From CAYFLR01 sp964343805 (lineage in GTDB: Bacteria; Bdellovibrionota_B; Oligoflexia; CAYFLR01), in assembly GCA_964343805.1 (NCBI GenBank), contig CAYFLR010000013.1, positions 1 through 64,000 of the forward strand: DNA of 64,000 nucleotides, in the 5' to 3' direction. The notes under the pieces were generated by a model. The model had not been told where the DNA came from and did no database searches. It saw only the letters and a list, made by a program, of their open reading frames with translations. This document shows, one piece after another, positions 53,472 through 62,716 of the stretch (positions are counted from its first letter, which is position 1; each line of letters starts with the position of its first letter). The position numbers were made by a program, and so were the translations under genes.

Positions 53472-54749
53472 TTATTTTAATAAAAGTAATTTAAGATTCT
53501 CTATAATTTCTGTAACGGCTTTGTTAGATCCAACATTAATAAAAAGATCTTTGCTCTCATTCAATCGAGTCTCCGCTCCCGCTTTATGAACAACAAAGAT
53601 CATCTTCACATCCGTGTATTTCAAAGCCTCTTTGAGAGCTGCCACATGAGGCTTGAGTTTCTGATAAGCAGCTTCAAAATCTTCAATAAAATAGGTAGTA
53701 ATACCTAAAAGCTCACTCAGTTCCTCATTGTATTTCCTATTTTTTGCCCGCGCAGGTTTACCCGCAAGGACCTGATCAGCTAATTTATTAACAATAGAAA
53801 CCAGCTCCTCACCACTGTTAATCATACTCATATTTATATAAATATCCCGATTAGAAGAACGGTGAGTTGTATTTTCATTGCTAAAAATGAAAAAGCTATT
53901 CACATCCTTACCAGCTATCGACCGATTTAATTCGGCTGCATGTTCAGCTACCAAATTATATGAGGAAGAAAAATTTTCAAAAAGATGAGTTCCCACTCCA
54001 ATTTGGAGAGAGAGTCGTTCACTTAACTCAGCTCTTGACGCCTCATCTGTCTGAATTTGAAAAATGGCTTGAGCGAGCTTGCTCATCGTTGATACCAAAC
54101 TCGATGCATCTTTAAGTTTTTTCATATTGAGGAAAATTTCCTGCTCTTTGTAACGGTTTTCGGTATAATCATTGGCGAACACATAGAGTCGTTTTACTTT
54201 CTTTCCTTCTAAAGCCGTTTTTATCTGGCTGGCAGAAGCTTTCATTCGCCTATAGGAATCACGAAAGTTTTCATAAAGGTAGACGGGGACACCAATTCTC
54301 GCGGTTAAATCCTGTCCCATCTCCTTGTTAAGCTGTTCAGATATTTTGATTTCATTGATCTGATAGGCCAGCTCGGTAAAAACCCTTTTAATATCATCTA
54401 GAGTAGTCAACCTTCTCATATTGAGATAGATATCCTGCTCTTTAAAGCTGTTTTCAGTGTGATCATTAGCAAATATATAGAGTGTACGGATTGGTTTTTT
54501 ATTTACTGTTTCCTTTAGGTAAGTCGTTACCTTCAATACCCTTAGATAACTTTGTTGATAGTCTTCAAATAGAAAAGTTCTCACTCCAACTTTTTGGGAG
54601 AGAGCCTCTGAAAGTTGAGCTTGTTGATCACTCTTATCTGGTTGGTATACATCTTTGAGCTGACTATAGGATACCTTTTGCTCTGCTGCGGGTTTACAAG
54701 AAGTGAGTAGACTGAGGGACAAAAAGTAAAAAAGTAACAAGATTTTCAT
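53472..54749 (-). CDS. Lipoprotein made of four tandem copies of an unrecognised 95-residue domain
   Basis: This is a 425-residue protein. Lipobox LLTSC (Cys18). Four copies start near residues 45, 143, 238 and 340. Each has IGV.(T/V)(Y/F/H)L(F/Y)E(D/N)F..SY, then a helix and V..L(Y/F)(V/I)FAND.TE, then (E/R)(Q/N)(D/E)I(Y/F)(L/I)NM. The first three are close to each other; the fourth is more diverged (ITTYFIEDFEAAYQKLKP, KMIFVVHK). The alternation of strands and helices suggests an alpha/beta domain. No known family was recognised. It lies 53 bp upstream of the beta-helix lipoprotein gene on the same strand. Confidence 0.75.
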   Translation of the reverse strand: MKILLLFYFLSLSLLTSCKPAAEQKVSYSQLKDVYQPDKSDQQAQLSEALSQKVGVRTFLFEDYQQSYLRVLKVTTYLKETVNKKPIRTLYIFANDHTENSFKEQDIYLNMRRLTTLDDIKRVFTELAYQINEIKISEQLNKEMGQDLTARIGVPVYLYENFRDSYRRMKASASQIKTALEGKKVKRLYVFANDYTENRYKEQEIFLNMKKLKDASSLVSTMSKLAQAIFQIQTDEASRAELSERLSLQIGVGTHLFENFSSSYNLVAEHAAELNRSIAGKDVNSFFIFSNENTTHRSSNRDIYINMSMINSGEELVSIVNKLADQVLAGKPARAKNRKYNEELSELLGITTYFIEDFEAAYQKLKPHVAALKEALKYTDVKMIFVVHKAGAETRLNESKDLFINVGSNKAVTEIIENLKLLLLK

Positions 54750-54925
54750 CTCTATCTCCTTAAAAAGTTTAAAACGAATGATGATTGAATTATATCAAAA
54801 AAGAGAACTCTCTGATACCCAACCCGAGAACCCTCCTTAAGGAAAAAGCTAAGTTTACAAATCCTGTAAATATAGTATAATCAATAGCATATCCTAGGAT
54901 CTTAAACCTTTGGAGTGACTCATAT

Positions 54926-55312
54926 ATGCTTAAGAAATCTGATTACCACATCCTGGTGGTGGATGATGAAAAGGACATTTTAGACTTTCTAAAAGAGCTC
55001 ATTGAAGACTCAGGGTTTAAAGTAGAAAGCGCCCCCGACGGAGAGGCAGCCTGGGACATAATTCAATCTAAGAGATTAAACCTCTTTCTCGTTCTATCTG
55101 ATGTAAAAATGCCTCATTTAGATGGGGTCGGTTTATTAAACAAAATTAAAGCCAACTTACCTGATATACCAGTGGTCATGATTATGTCTGGCTTTTCTGA
55201 TGTAAAAAAACAGGAATTCTTGGACAAAGGAGCCCTGGCGTTTTTTAATAAGCCCTTTGACGAGGCCACTATAGAAAAAGTCATCAATGAAGAGTTTGCC
55301 AATTTCTGCTAA
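54926..55312 (+). CDS. Stand-alone response-regulator receiver domain (CheY-like)
   Basis: This is a 128-residue single receiver domain. The acidic pair is in VVDDEKDIL, the phosphorylatable Asp59 in LSDVKMPHLDG, the conserved Ser in IMSGFSD (instead of the usual Thr position) and Lys in FFNKPFD. There is no output domain, so it acts by protein contact, as CheY does at the motor or as a phosphorelay shuttle. The start at 54926 follows ggag. No histidine kinase is in the window; the MCP at 12018 is far away. Confidence 0.92.
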   Translation: MLKKSDYHILVVDDEKDILDFLKELIEDSGFKVESAPDGEAAWDIIQSKRLNLFLVLSDVKMPHLDGVGLLNKIKANLPDIPVVMIMSGFSDVKKQEFLDKGALAFFNKPFDEATIEKVINEEFANFC

Positions 55313-55454
55313 AAAGTGATTACAGCCTGAACTATTAAATTAAAACCATACGAATTTCGACCATTTATTGCATTTTAGTTTATTTTTTATTGACTTTAAA
55401 TAAATTTTCAATTATTTATCCTATTTTAACAACCACTTAAAATAAGGATAAAAC

Positions 55455-56078
55455 ATGAATAAATTAATAGCTCTTCTTACCCTGCTCATATCCACATCCC
55501 TCTTCGCAGAACAATATGTGGGTGACTTTGCCCCTGCATCCTCTTTAATCGGAAAGTACACCTTAGAATCGGGTAATAAAAAGTTTTGTGGAGATGAACT
55601 ATGGGTTTTTATCTCAGAAAAGGATTTGGATCTTTATGAAATTACGAGAGATCCTGAGTTTGCTCTCGACAGCATGCACTTCAGCTTCACATATGAAACA
55701 GGTGCAGTCACTTTTCACCGAGGTCCAGCCATCTATGACCTGACAGGAAAAACTAAAAAGCTTCCTAAAAAGACACTCAATATTGGTGCTTCTGTCTTTA
55801 TGTACATTGCCTATACCAAAGAAGCAGTCAGTGGCCTTTGGAATGAAGATGAACAAACTCTGACCTTAGATTCAAAAATGACTTATAAAGTTGGCTTACG
55901 CCAGAGTTTACCTGTCTTTCATAAGACCGTAGGACATAAAAATTTCTATGCAGTGTTCAAGAAAACCGGAGATCAACTGATCATGGACTTAAAATATGAG
56001 AAACAAATCGACTCTTACATATTAGGTCAATCAGATGAAGCCAGTGAAGAACGATGCACATTCAACCTAAAGGATTAA
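55455..56078 (+). CDS. Secreted protein of unknown function
   Basis: This is a 207-residue protein. The signal peptide is LIALLTLLISTSLFA. The mature domain is beta-rich (SMHFSFTYETGAVTFHRG), with one Cys near each end (KKFCGDEL, EERCTFN) that could pair. No family was recognised. The start follows aaggat. The next gene begins 2 bp after its stop, so the pair is an operon. Confidence 0.7.
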   Translation: MNKLIALLTLLISTSLFAEQYVGDFAPASSLIGKYTLESGNKKFCGDELWVFISEKDLDLYEITRDPEFALDSMHFSFTYETGAVTFHRGPAIYDLTGKTKKLPKKTLNIGASVFMYIAYTKEAVSGLWNEDEQTLTLDSKMTYKVGLRQSLPVFHKTVGHKNFYAVFKKTGDQLIMDLKYEKQIDSYILGQSDEASEERCTFNLKD

Positions 56079-56080
56079 TC

Positions 56081-56722
56081 ATGAAAACCCTAATTATAAT
56101 CATAATAACTTTTTTTCCATCACTCCTTCTCTCACAAACCCTGTTATTAAAAGGAGAGGAGACCTCACAGCGTTTTGTTAAAATCGAACAGGTCAGCCAA
56201 GATGGGTACATCTTCGAAAGCTGCCAAGGATCTATTAAAAATCTTAACTGCGAGGCACTCTTTTCCGATGACCCCATTTTTAACAGAAAAGATCTCATAT
56301 CCCTCGTACATCGCAATGCTCGAAATGGTCAACTGGCCATGGGAGCAGACATTGCCTTAGTTGCCGGGTCTATCTATATTGGCATCGCATTAGCGGCTAA
56401 ATTTACTGTGGTTGCCTTAGCTGGAAAAGTAAGTTTAGACGGAGGAGTTGCTGGCTTAAGCGGAATACTCTATGGCACGGTTCCAGGAGGGGTATCTGGA
56501 GGCGTCATCGTATCTAAAATAGATGCTTTAGATCCTTTTATTCACTTCGATATGGCCAAATCATTTAAAGCGGCAATTGGAATTGCTAGTGAAGGTGACT
56601 TAGAGGATTTGGAGTCCTATTTAGATGATGAGTTTAGAATTCTGATCATTGAAGATTTTAGCTTTGCTCAATTAAAAGAAAAGCTGAAAGCCCAATTAGC
56701 AAGCCTTCAGCCTATTAGGTAA
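56081..56722 (+). CDS. Exported or membrane protein of unknown function
   Basis: This is a 213-residue protein. It has a signal peptide (TLIIIIITFFPSLLLSQ). A small domain with two cysteines follows (FESCQGSIKNLNCEALF), then a long Gly/Ala-rich hydrophobic stretch at about residues 85-150 (ALVAGSIYIGIALAAKFTVVALAG, here given in part) that looks like two membrane helices. A soluble helical tail follows. The start at 56081 follows aaagga; a longer reading from 56054 lies inside the upstream gene. Confidence 0.65.
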   Translation: MKTLIIIIITFFPSLLLSQTLLLKGEETSQRFVKIEQVSQDGYIFESCQGSIKNLNCEALFSDDPIFNRKDLISLVHRNARNGQLAMGADIALVAGSIYIGIALAAKFTVVALAGKVSLDGGVAGLSGILYGTVPGGVSGGVIVSKIDALDPFIHFDMAKSFKAAIGIASEGDLEDLESYLDDEFRILIIEDFSFAQLKEKLKAQLASLQPIR

Positions 56723-56732
56723 TTTTAATAGT

Positions 56733-57530
56733 TTATTTCTTACGTTGCATTTGGACATTCACATCATTGGGATCAATGCCAGTTTGCTGCTGTACAAAAT
56801 CCACATCCAGTCGACCACTTAAATACTGTCTAATGAGATATGCACCACTAGAGGCTCCACTCCACTCGGCTTCAATATGGGTATTGATTCCACCACCTTG
56901 ACCTCGGTAGAGCTGAATATTCTTACAATTCTCAAGTGGTCCTCCATGGATTCCAATGGTTTCATCTTGAAAATAGTTAACGCAATTATAGGCTGGCACT
57001 TCATCACTAAAAGCTCCAATGGGCTTTGCAACCCCATCCACCATCACAAAAAGATCTGGCAACCAACCGCAGGTTTGAGTATACTTTTCGGCAAGTTCCA
57101 CTGCTAAAGTACTGCCCCAGCTGTTAGCCATGATAATGATTCCGATCTCTTCATTACAGTTCTGACCATTCATAAAATACTTCATTACCTCAGATATGCC
57201 ATGGCTGCCATCATCATGCTCTAAATAAAGGGCATAGGATATTCTATTGTGATAGGAAGGAAGACGTGACCAAACTCCACTGGGTTCTTTTCCATTGCTG
57301 CTATCAATGGTGTTACTTGTTAGCCCATGCCCTTCTGGTTTCCCAGTCAAGAATCCTGAGACAGCTACTGTTATATAGGTATTTGCTAGACGGTTGATTT
57401 TAGGAAAGGGTCCATTTTCGGTAAAACGGGGCATCATAGAATGATCCCGGTTCAATAGTTTCGAGTCCTGATTATTGCCACAACCAATAAAAATTAAAGC
57501 AAGTAATATGCTTAGACTCAATTTAATCAT
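56733..57530 (-). CDS. Lipoprotein with probable alpha/beta-hydrolase fold
   Basis: This is a 265-residue protein. Lipobox FIGC. GIIIMANSWGSTLAVELAEK has the strand-nucleophile-helix pattern of alpha/beta hydrolases, with N-S-W-G in place of GxSxG. VMVDGVAKPIGAF supplies an Asp after a later strand, and NTHIEAEW a late His. This order (Ser, Asp, His) fits a lipase/esterase-like triad. Two Cys pairs may be disulfides. The start at 57530 follows gggggaa. It stands alone on the minus strand. Confidence 0.65.
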   Translation of the reverse strand: MIKLSLSILLALIFIGCGNNQDSKLLNRDHSMMPRFTENGPFPKINRLANTYITVAVSGFLTGKPEGHGLTSNTIDSSNGKEPSGVWSRLPSYHNRISYALYLEHDDGSHGISEVMKYFMNGQNCNEEIGIIIMANSWGSTLAVELAEKYTQTCGWLPDLFVMVDGVAKPIGAFSDEVPAYNCVNYFQDETIGIHGGPLENCKNIQLYRGQGGGINTHIEAEWSGASSGAYLIRQYLSGRLDVDFVQQQTGIDPNDVNVQMQRKK

Positions 57531-57785
57531 GATTTCCCCCAAAATCTAAAGATCAGCAAAACGATAACCGACTTCATTAAAATGCAAAAGAGAGACCAAA
57601 TTTTTCAATAGGATAACATCCTGTTTTCATTTAAGTGTTTATATATTAGCTTTCATTCACTGCTCCTATCTGTATCTAAATTAGACAGAGTGTCGAATCC
57701 CTAGACAGGATTCTCTCCACTAAAAGACGGACAATTAACTAAAAATATGCTATTCGACGAAGAAAAATTGCAAAGAGGTTACCAT

Positions 57786-58109
57786 ATGTTCAAATCAGCC
57801 ACCGGCAACAAACAAACAGAATTAATAAAAGGGGTCAATTTAAGCACTTTGGCAGTGGGAAATGACTCTATGCTTTGTCAATTCAACCTCGAAAAAGATG
57901 CAGTAATTCCTAACCATCAGCATCCCTATGAACAAACCGGATATCTTGTAAGCGGCAAAATGGAGCTCACCATTGATGGCAAAAAGTTTTTAGCGGAACC
58001 TGGTAGCAGTTGGAGTATACCTAAAGATGTTCCCCATGAGGCCTTTGTCATAGAAGAGGTTTTAGCCGTTGAAGTCTTCACCCCCATTAGAGAAGATTAT
58101 CTACTTTGA
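57786..58109 (+). CDS. Cupin-domain protein
   Basis: This is a 107-residue single cupin barrel. HQHPYEQTGYLVSGKMELTIDG is the first cupin motif with its two His and Glu metal ligands, shown here in part: NHQHPYEQ. KDVPHEAFV is the second motif with its His. Small cupins bind a divalent metal and act as isomerases, dioxygenases or sensors. The start at 57786 follows agagg; an in-frame ATG 39 bp upstream has no such site. Its stop overlaps the start of the radical SAM gene by 4 bp. Confidence 0.85.
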   Translation: MFKSATGNKQTELIKGVNLSTLAVGNDSMLCQFNLEKDAVIPNHQHPYEQTGYLVSGKMELTIDGKKFLAEPGSSWSIPKDVPHEAFVIEEVLAVEVFTPIREDYLL

Positions 58110-59401
58110 AGAAAATACTACTTATCAACCCTCCTATCTATGATTTTTCTGCCTTTGATTACTGGTTAAAACCTTATGGCCTTTTGAGAATAGCTGGTTT
58201 TCTCCGTCAACAAGCAGATTTCACTCTTTTTGATTTTCTTGATCGAGAACATCCACAGATAAAAAACAGTTCTCAACTCCGAAGTGACAAGTGGAGTCGA
58301 GGAGAATACCCCAGTAAAAAAATTGATAAACCAGCTCCACTCAAAGATGTTCCCCGCCATTACCGTCGTTATGGCTTGCCAGCAAGTGAATTTAATAAAT
58401 TCACAGAAGATCATCCCCCTTTTGATTTCGTAATGATTCAAACCTCCATGACTTATTGGTACCTCGGTGTTAAAGAGATCATTGATCTGGTTAGAGATTT
58501 CTACCCCACAAGTAAAATAATCCTAGGTGGACCCTATGCAGGTATATCTCATCAACATGCAAAAACCTTGAAAGCTGATCTCGTCATTAATGGATTAAAA
58601 CTAGATCCTTTATGGCAAATGTTAGGTCTCAACCCTGATTGGAAAGAGCCTGCCCTCTGGGAGGTTTATCCACATATTGAATCAGGTGCCATCAGACTCA
58701 CCGAAGGATGCCCTTACAAATGCAGTTACTGTTCGGTGGCCAACCATTACCCTCATTTTAGGTTGTATGATCTTCCGATTTTAAAAAGGGAATTTGATCT
58801 ACTCAACCAAATGCAAATAAAAGATCTGGCTTTTTATGATGACGCTCTTCTTTTTAAGCAGGAGAAATGTCTCTCCCCCTTTTTAGAATATTTGGTAAGC
58901 CAAGACTCGAAAATCAATCTTCACACACCTAATGCACTTCATGCAAGGTACATCACCCCCCCATTAGCCACTTTAATGATCAAAGCAGGATTTAAAACCA
59001 TCGCTTTAGGACTTGAAACCAACTCTGATGATTGGAGAAAAAAGACCGGATTAAAAGTCAAAAACCATCAATTCGAAAAATGCATTGAAATTTTGATTAA
59101 CGCAGGCTTTGCTGCTTCCAATATCACGGCCTATTTACTCATAGGTCATCCCAATGCTCCTTTAGACAAGCTCGACGCCGCAATTACCTGGGTTCATAAA
59201 TTAGGCTTAAAGGCCTTTCTCTCTGAATACTCCCCTATTCCAGGAACCCCGGATGGAGAGCTAGTATCTCAGCAATATGACCTCAGCGAACCTCTTGCTC
59301 ATAATAAGGTCGCTTTCACTATTAGACAGATTGGATCTGATAATTTAAACTATTTTAAGAATAGAGTTAAAGAAGGCAACCAAAAGAACATAGGAAATTA
59401 A
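58106..59401 (+). CDS. B12-binding-type radical SAM protein
   Basis: This is a 431-residue protein. The N-terminal 170 residues are a Rossmann-like domain of the B12-binding radical SAM group (KKILLINPPIYDF, SKIILGGPYAGIS), although the DxHxxG cobalamin motif is not seen. The radical SAM core has C202-x3-C206-x2-C209 (CPYKCSYC) for the 4Fe-4S cluster and later GLETNSDDW and YLLIGHP. The start is TTG inside the cupin stop codon, implying translational coupling. The substrate is unknown. The adjacent cupin and the following Cys-containing protein are candidate partners. Confidence 0.88.
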   Translation: MKKILLINPPIYDFSAFDYWLKPYGLLRIAGFLRQQADFTLFDFLDREHPQIKNSSQLRSDKWSRGEYPSKKIDKPAPLKDVPRHYRRYGLPASEFNKFTEDHPPFDFVMIQTSMTYWYLGVKEIIDLVRDFYPTSKIILGGPYAGISHQHAKTLKADLVINGLKLDPLWQMLGLNPDWKEPALWEVYPHIESGAIRLTEGCPYKCSYCSVANHYPHFRLYDLPILKREFDLLNQMQIKDLAFYDDALLFKQEKCLSPFLEYLVSQDSKINLHTPNALHARYITPPLATLMIKAGFKTIALGLETNSDDWRKKTGLKVKNHQFEKCIEILINAGFAASNITAYLLIGHPNAPLDKLDAAITWVHKLGLKAFLSEYSPIPGTPDGELVSQQYDLSEPLAHNKVAFTIRQIGSDNLNYFKNRVKEGNQKNIGN

Positions 59402-59402
59402 A

Positions 59403-59945
59403 ATGAATCAGCAGACTCTCTACTTTGCCATCAATGATCCCATTGAACCCACTGATTTACCTTTAAATGTGGGGATGGAAAAAAGTTTAAGTATCCTCTT
59501 AGAGGTGGATGTTCCTGAAGTGGTTGATTCAACAAAAAGTGTTTTAAAACATAAAGGGCTTGGTTTTTATGAATTCACTGGGGAAATTATTCAAACGGGA
59601 GATCTAGAGATCTTAATGGAGTGCCAGGGCATCCAACTCCTGCTAAAGTATATTCACCCTGAAATTTATTATGCCGCGGGAAAAGGATTTAGTTCACCAC
59701 CAGAAGGCAGTTTTATTAAAGGCTCCGGTCAGTTCAATGTCAATCCTTGTGAATGTTGCTGGGAAATAGATAATAAAAATGTACAAAAAGTTAAAATCCA
59801 TAAGATCCTGGTTTACCCTGATAATTGTATGGAAAGTTTGATTGATGACCTGTCCAATCTCCCAGAACCCAAACAAAAAGAGCAGGTCTTAATCAGCGAC
59901 ACGGTAGAGACCATGAATGGTTATGTGGTGGAAGTGGAACTTTGA
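59403..59945 (+). CDS. Unknown protein of the cupin/radical-SAM operon
   Basis: This is a 180-residue cytoplasmic protein. It starts 1 bp after the radical SAM stop codon, so it is cotranscribed. A compact motif NPCECCWEID at about residue 118 has three nearby cysteines. The remainder is acidic and mixed alpha/beta. No family was recognised. It is a possible substrate, carrier or partner of the radical SAM enzyme. It is convergent with proC with no spacer. Confidence 0.65.
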   Translation: MNQQTLYFAINDPIEPTDLPLNVGMEKSLSILLEVDVPEVVDSTKSVLKHKGLGFYEFTGEIIQTGDLEILMECQGIQLLLKYIHPEIYYAAGKGFSSPPEGSFIKGSGQFNVNPCECCWEIDNKNVQKVKIHKILVYPDNCMESLIDDLSNLPEPKQKEQVLISDTVETMNGYVVEVEL

Positions 59946-60761
59946 TTATTTATCACCCATTTCTTGGGCTCTCTTGGTGGCTCGGTTTAACCCCTCAATA
60001 AAGGTATCTACAAATCCTTTTTCGTTATAATAATTAATCCCTGCTTCCGTAGTTCCCCCTGGAGTAACTACTTTTCGCCAAAGATCATCAAGAGGTATTT
60101 TTGCATTGGCAGCCCAGGCAGCCGAACCTTCCATGGTAGATAAAATCATTTTCTTTGCAAGTTCAGGTTCCAACCCTTCACTACAGCCATATTTTATAAG
60201 CGCTTCCGCCATCATCACATAATAAGCCGGAGCGCTTCCAGAGAGGGCTGTGATAGCAGCCATCAATTTTTCATTATCCACAAAGAAAACCTGGCCTAAT
60301 AATTCAAAAAGAATTTTTAACTCATTTAAAATCGACGGATCTGTATGCGGGGGAGCATAAAGACAAATGGTTCCTTTGCAAACTCGACTGGCTAAATTAG
60401 GCACGATCCTCACAGCCGATTGCCCTTCTGCCAGACTTTCCTGCAATAGTTGCAATGATTTTCCTGCGGCAACTGAAATCACAATGCTATTTTTTGGCAG
60501 GTGGGGTTTAATCTCTTCCGCTACTTCAATTAACTGATGGGGTTTGACACAGAGAAACAGCACCTCAGATTTAAGTGCAATCTCTTTATTGTTATCAACA
60601 ACACATACCCCTAGCTGCTTTTGCACACTCTTTTTTTGCTCTTCACTGCAATCGGTCACTTCTATTTCGCCGTGATCATATTGTCTCGAGGTGATACATC
60701 CTCGTATCATCGCTCGGGTTATATTTCCTGCTCCAATAAATGATAGCTTTTTCACCTTCAC
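59946..60761 (-). CDS. proC: Pyrroline-5-carboxylate reductase
   Basis: This is a 271-residue enzyme. It makes the last step of proline synthesis, reducing pyrroline-5-carboxylate with NAD(P)H. The N-terminal Rossmann motif is SFIGAGNITRAMIRG. LFLCVKPHQL and ISVAAGKSL follow in normal order. The C-terminal dimerisation domain has LSGSAPAYYVMMAEAL and KVVTPGGTTEAGI, the family signature. The length is typical. The start is GTG at 60761. It stands alone. Confidence 0.95.
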   Translation of the reverse strand: MKVKKLSFIGAGNITRAMIRGCITSRQYDHGEIEVTDCSEEQKKSVQKQLGVCVVDNNKEIALKSEVLFLCVKPHQLIEVAEEIKPHLPKNSIVISVAAGKSLQLLQESLAEGQSAVRIVPNLASRVCKGTICLYAPPHTDPSILNELKILFELLGQVFFVDNEKLMAAITALSGSAPAYYVMMAEALIKYGCSEGLEPELAKKMILSTMEGSAAWAANAKIPLDDLWRKVVTPGGTTEAGINYYNEKGFVDTFIEGLNRATKRAQEMGDK

Positions 60762-60832
60762 CTCACTTAGTTATTCATGTTATATTTCACGCCATTAAAA
60801 TATATCATTATAGAAAATAAAAGGAATAATGA

Positions 60833-62077
60833 ATGATGAAATTTTCTATTTTTATCCTAACACTTCTTTTTTATGCTTTGGCTTTAAAAGCTGAAGGGGG
60901 CAAAATTCATTGCAATATTGCCAGCTACGATTATCCCTTTAATACAGAATATGCCTGGCCGAGTTCAGAGCAAGCCCTTTCCTTAAGTAAATGTTTTTAT
61001 CAATCAGCTAACTACGGTATCAGTAAATTATGGCCGATTAATTCAGTCGGTTATGAGATCATGAAAAATCTGCCACCTTTCGTCTTTAATGTATTTACTG
61101 CCAAAATGCCCCTCTCCGAGATATGGCTGCACGAGCATGGTCACCGAATAGGGGCATTCATGATGGGAGCTGAGGCTGAGGTTATTATGAAGCCTTTTGA
61201 TTATTCCTATATGCCTCGTGCCAAAGGAAGTTGGAGCAGTGATAAATCAAAGTTTAAGGAAATCTATAATACCAAAAGGGCTTTTTTGAGCCACTCCATA
61301 TCTGCCGCAACCGAACTTGGGGTTGAACTTGCTGTTGATATGCAAAAAGATCAATTCTTTTACCAAACCCATTTACCAAATATATCCATTTACTTTCTGT
61401 CCTTGGGTCATCTCATTACCTATCTGATGCTTGATGCCGCCAGTGCATCGGAACCTGAAACCGAAGAACATGCCATGGACTTTGGTCACTGGCTCTATGT
61501 ATTAAAAAGGATAAAAGTAGATGAGGAACAAGCCACCATGCTCACCTCTGAAAAATTTACCCCCAAGTGGAGTAAAGAGGAAATCGATTATTTAAATACT
61601 CAGTTCACTCTCTCTTTTCTCAACCTTTTTAATCCGATGCTTCTTGACTTTAATTCTTTTGAAACCAACGGAATCAGATGGAATGCCTTTTTAAATTATT
61701 TTGCCACTCCTTTTGGAAATGATGTTGTTACTAACTTTTTATTCCAAAGAGGAGACCTACAAAGTCATCTCACATTGCATATTTTGAACAATGAAAAGAA
61801 AACATTTATGGGCATGGGTATTGAAGTAATTAGATACCCTCTGATCACGAACTTGACCATGAATGGCAAATTACAAATAGGACAGCAGCCTAAAAATCTG
61901 TTACATCAAGACGAGGAATCTCGAACAACTGCATTGGCAGGTATCGGACTGCTTTATGGTCAAGATTTTTGGGAATTTAAAACCAATATCACCTACAAAA
62001 CAAAAGGCTGGATTATCAGAAATCCCTACCTTGAAGAGAATATCTCACTCTATTCAGGTTTAGGGTTTGTTTTCTAA
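60833..62077 (+). CDS. Exported protein with HExxH metalloprotease motif and barrel-like C-terminus
   Basis: This is a 414-residue protein. The signal peptide (residues 1-20) ends ALKA. His100-Glu-His-Gly-His104 in SEIWLHEHGHRIGAF is an HExxH zinc motif inside a helix. Two hydrophobic or helical stretches follow. From about residue 270 to the end, alternating strands with a terminal aromatic (SLYSGLGFVF) suggest a small outer-membrane beta-barrel. This combination would place a metallopeptidase at the outer membrane. The third zinc ligand was not identified, so activity is inference. The start follows aagga. Confidence 0.7.
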   Translation: MMKFSIFILTLLFYALALKAEGGKIHCNIASYDYPFNTEYAWPSSEQALSLSKCFYQSANYGISKLWPINSVGYEIMKNLPPFVFNVFTAKMPLSEIWLHEHGHRIGAFMMGAEAEVIMKPFDYSYMPRAKGSWSSDKSKFKEIYNTKRAFLSHSISAATELGVELAVDMQKDQFFYQTHLPNISIYFLSLGHLITYLMLDAASASEPETEEHAMDFGHWLYVLKRIKVDEEQATMLTSEKFTPKWSKEEIDYLNTQFTLSFLNLFNPMLLDFNSFETNGIRWNAFLNYFATPFGNDVVTNFLFQRGDLQSHLTLHILNNEKKTFMGMGIEVIRYPLITNLTMNGKLQIGQQPKNLLHQDEESRTTALAGIGLLYGQDFWEFKTNITYKTKGWIIRNPYLEENISLYSGLGFVF

Positions 62078-62095
62078 CGATGTATTACAAGGACT

Positions 62096-62716
62096 ATGAA
62101 AACTACTAACTTAAATAAATTTTATACCTTGCTGGCAAAGCGACCCTCTTCACCTACCGTCTTCAACCCCTGGTCGCAAACCAAAAAGTTAGACTATTTA
62201 AAATCCTACATCAAACAAATTGTACCCCATGAGGATATCTTCTTTTGCGTAGGAGAAGCGCCAGGATACAAAGGTTGTGCCATAACCGGCCTCCCCTTTA
62301 CCAGCACTCATCAGATCATTCACTCGCCTCATTCCATTTTTAGTAACTTAAAAAATAAAATGAAAAAAGAGCAGCTATGTAAAGAAAATACCGCCAAGAT
62401 CTTTTGGGATAATATTCCGATTGAAGGTCCTTTTCCTCTCATCTGGAATGCTTTTCCCTTTCATCCTCATAATAAAGGAGACCTCTCTTCCAATCGCAAA
62501 CCGAATCAAAAAGAGTGTAACGAGGGAATTGTCTATCTTCAAATGCTAGTGAACCATTTTCACATTCAACGTGTTTACGCCATAGGAAGAGTAGCAGAAG
62601 AACTCTTATTAAAGCATTATTCTAAGGATGACAAAGTGGAGGTTATTTATATTAGACACCCCTCGCACGGTGGGAAACAGAAGTTTGTAGAAGGAATTCA
62701 AAAGGTTTTTAATTGA
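62096..62716 (+). CDS. Uracil-DNA glycosylase superfamily protein
   Basis: This is a 206-residue protein. FFCVGEAPGYKGCAITG (about residues 49-65) with LPFTS is the water-activating and nucleotide-pocket motif of the UDG superfamily. NAFPFHPHNKGD, YAIGRVAEELL and RHPSHGGKQKF follow in the expected order; the last is the DNA-intercalation His region. There is no 4Fe-4S Cys set, so it is not a typical family 4 or UdgX enzyme. It probably removes uracil or another damaged base. It overlaps the end of the minus-strand gene by 8 bp. Confidence 0.8.
   Translation: MKTTNLNKFYTLLAKRPSSPTVFNPWSQTKKLDYLKSYIKQIVPHEDIFFCVGEAPGYKGCAITGLPFTSTHQIIHSPHSIFSNLKNKMKKEQLCKENTAKIFWDNIPIEGPFPLIWNAFPFHPHNKGDLSSNRKPNQKECNEGIVYLQMLVNHFHIQRVYAIGRVAEELLLKHYSKDDKVEVIYIRHPSHGGKQKFVEGIQKVFN

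Noticed and set aside
54165..54190. Second parS copy (tggcgaacac)
   Set aside because: Only a half-site match inside the coding sequence of the repeated FANDxTE motif; no palindrome.
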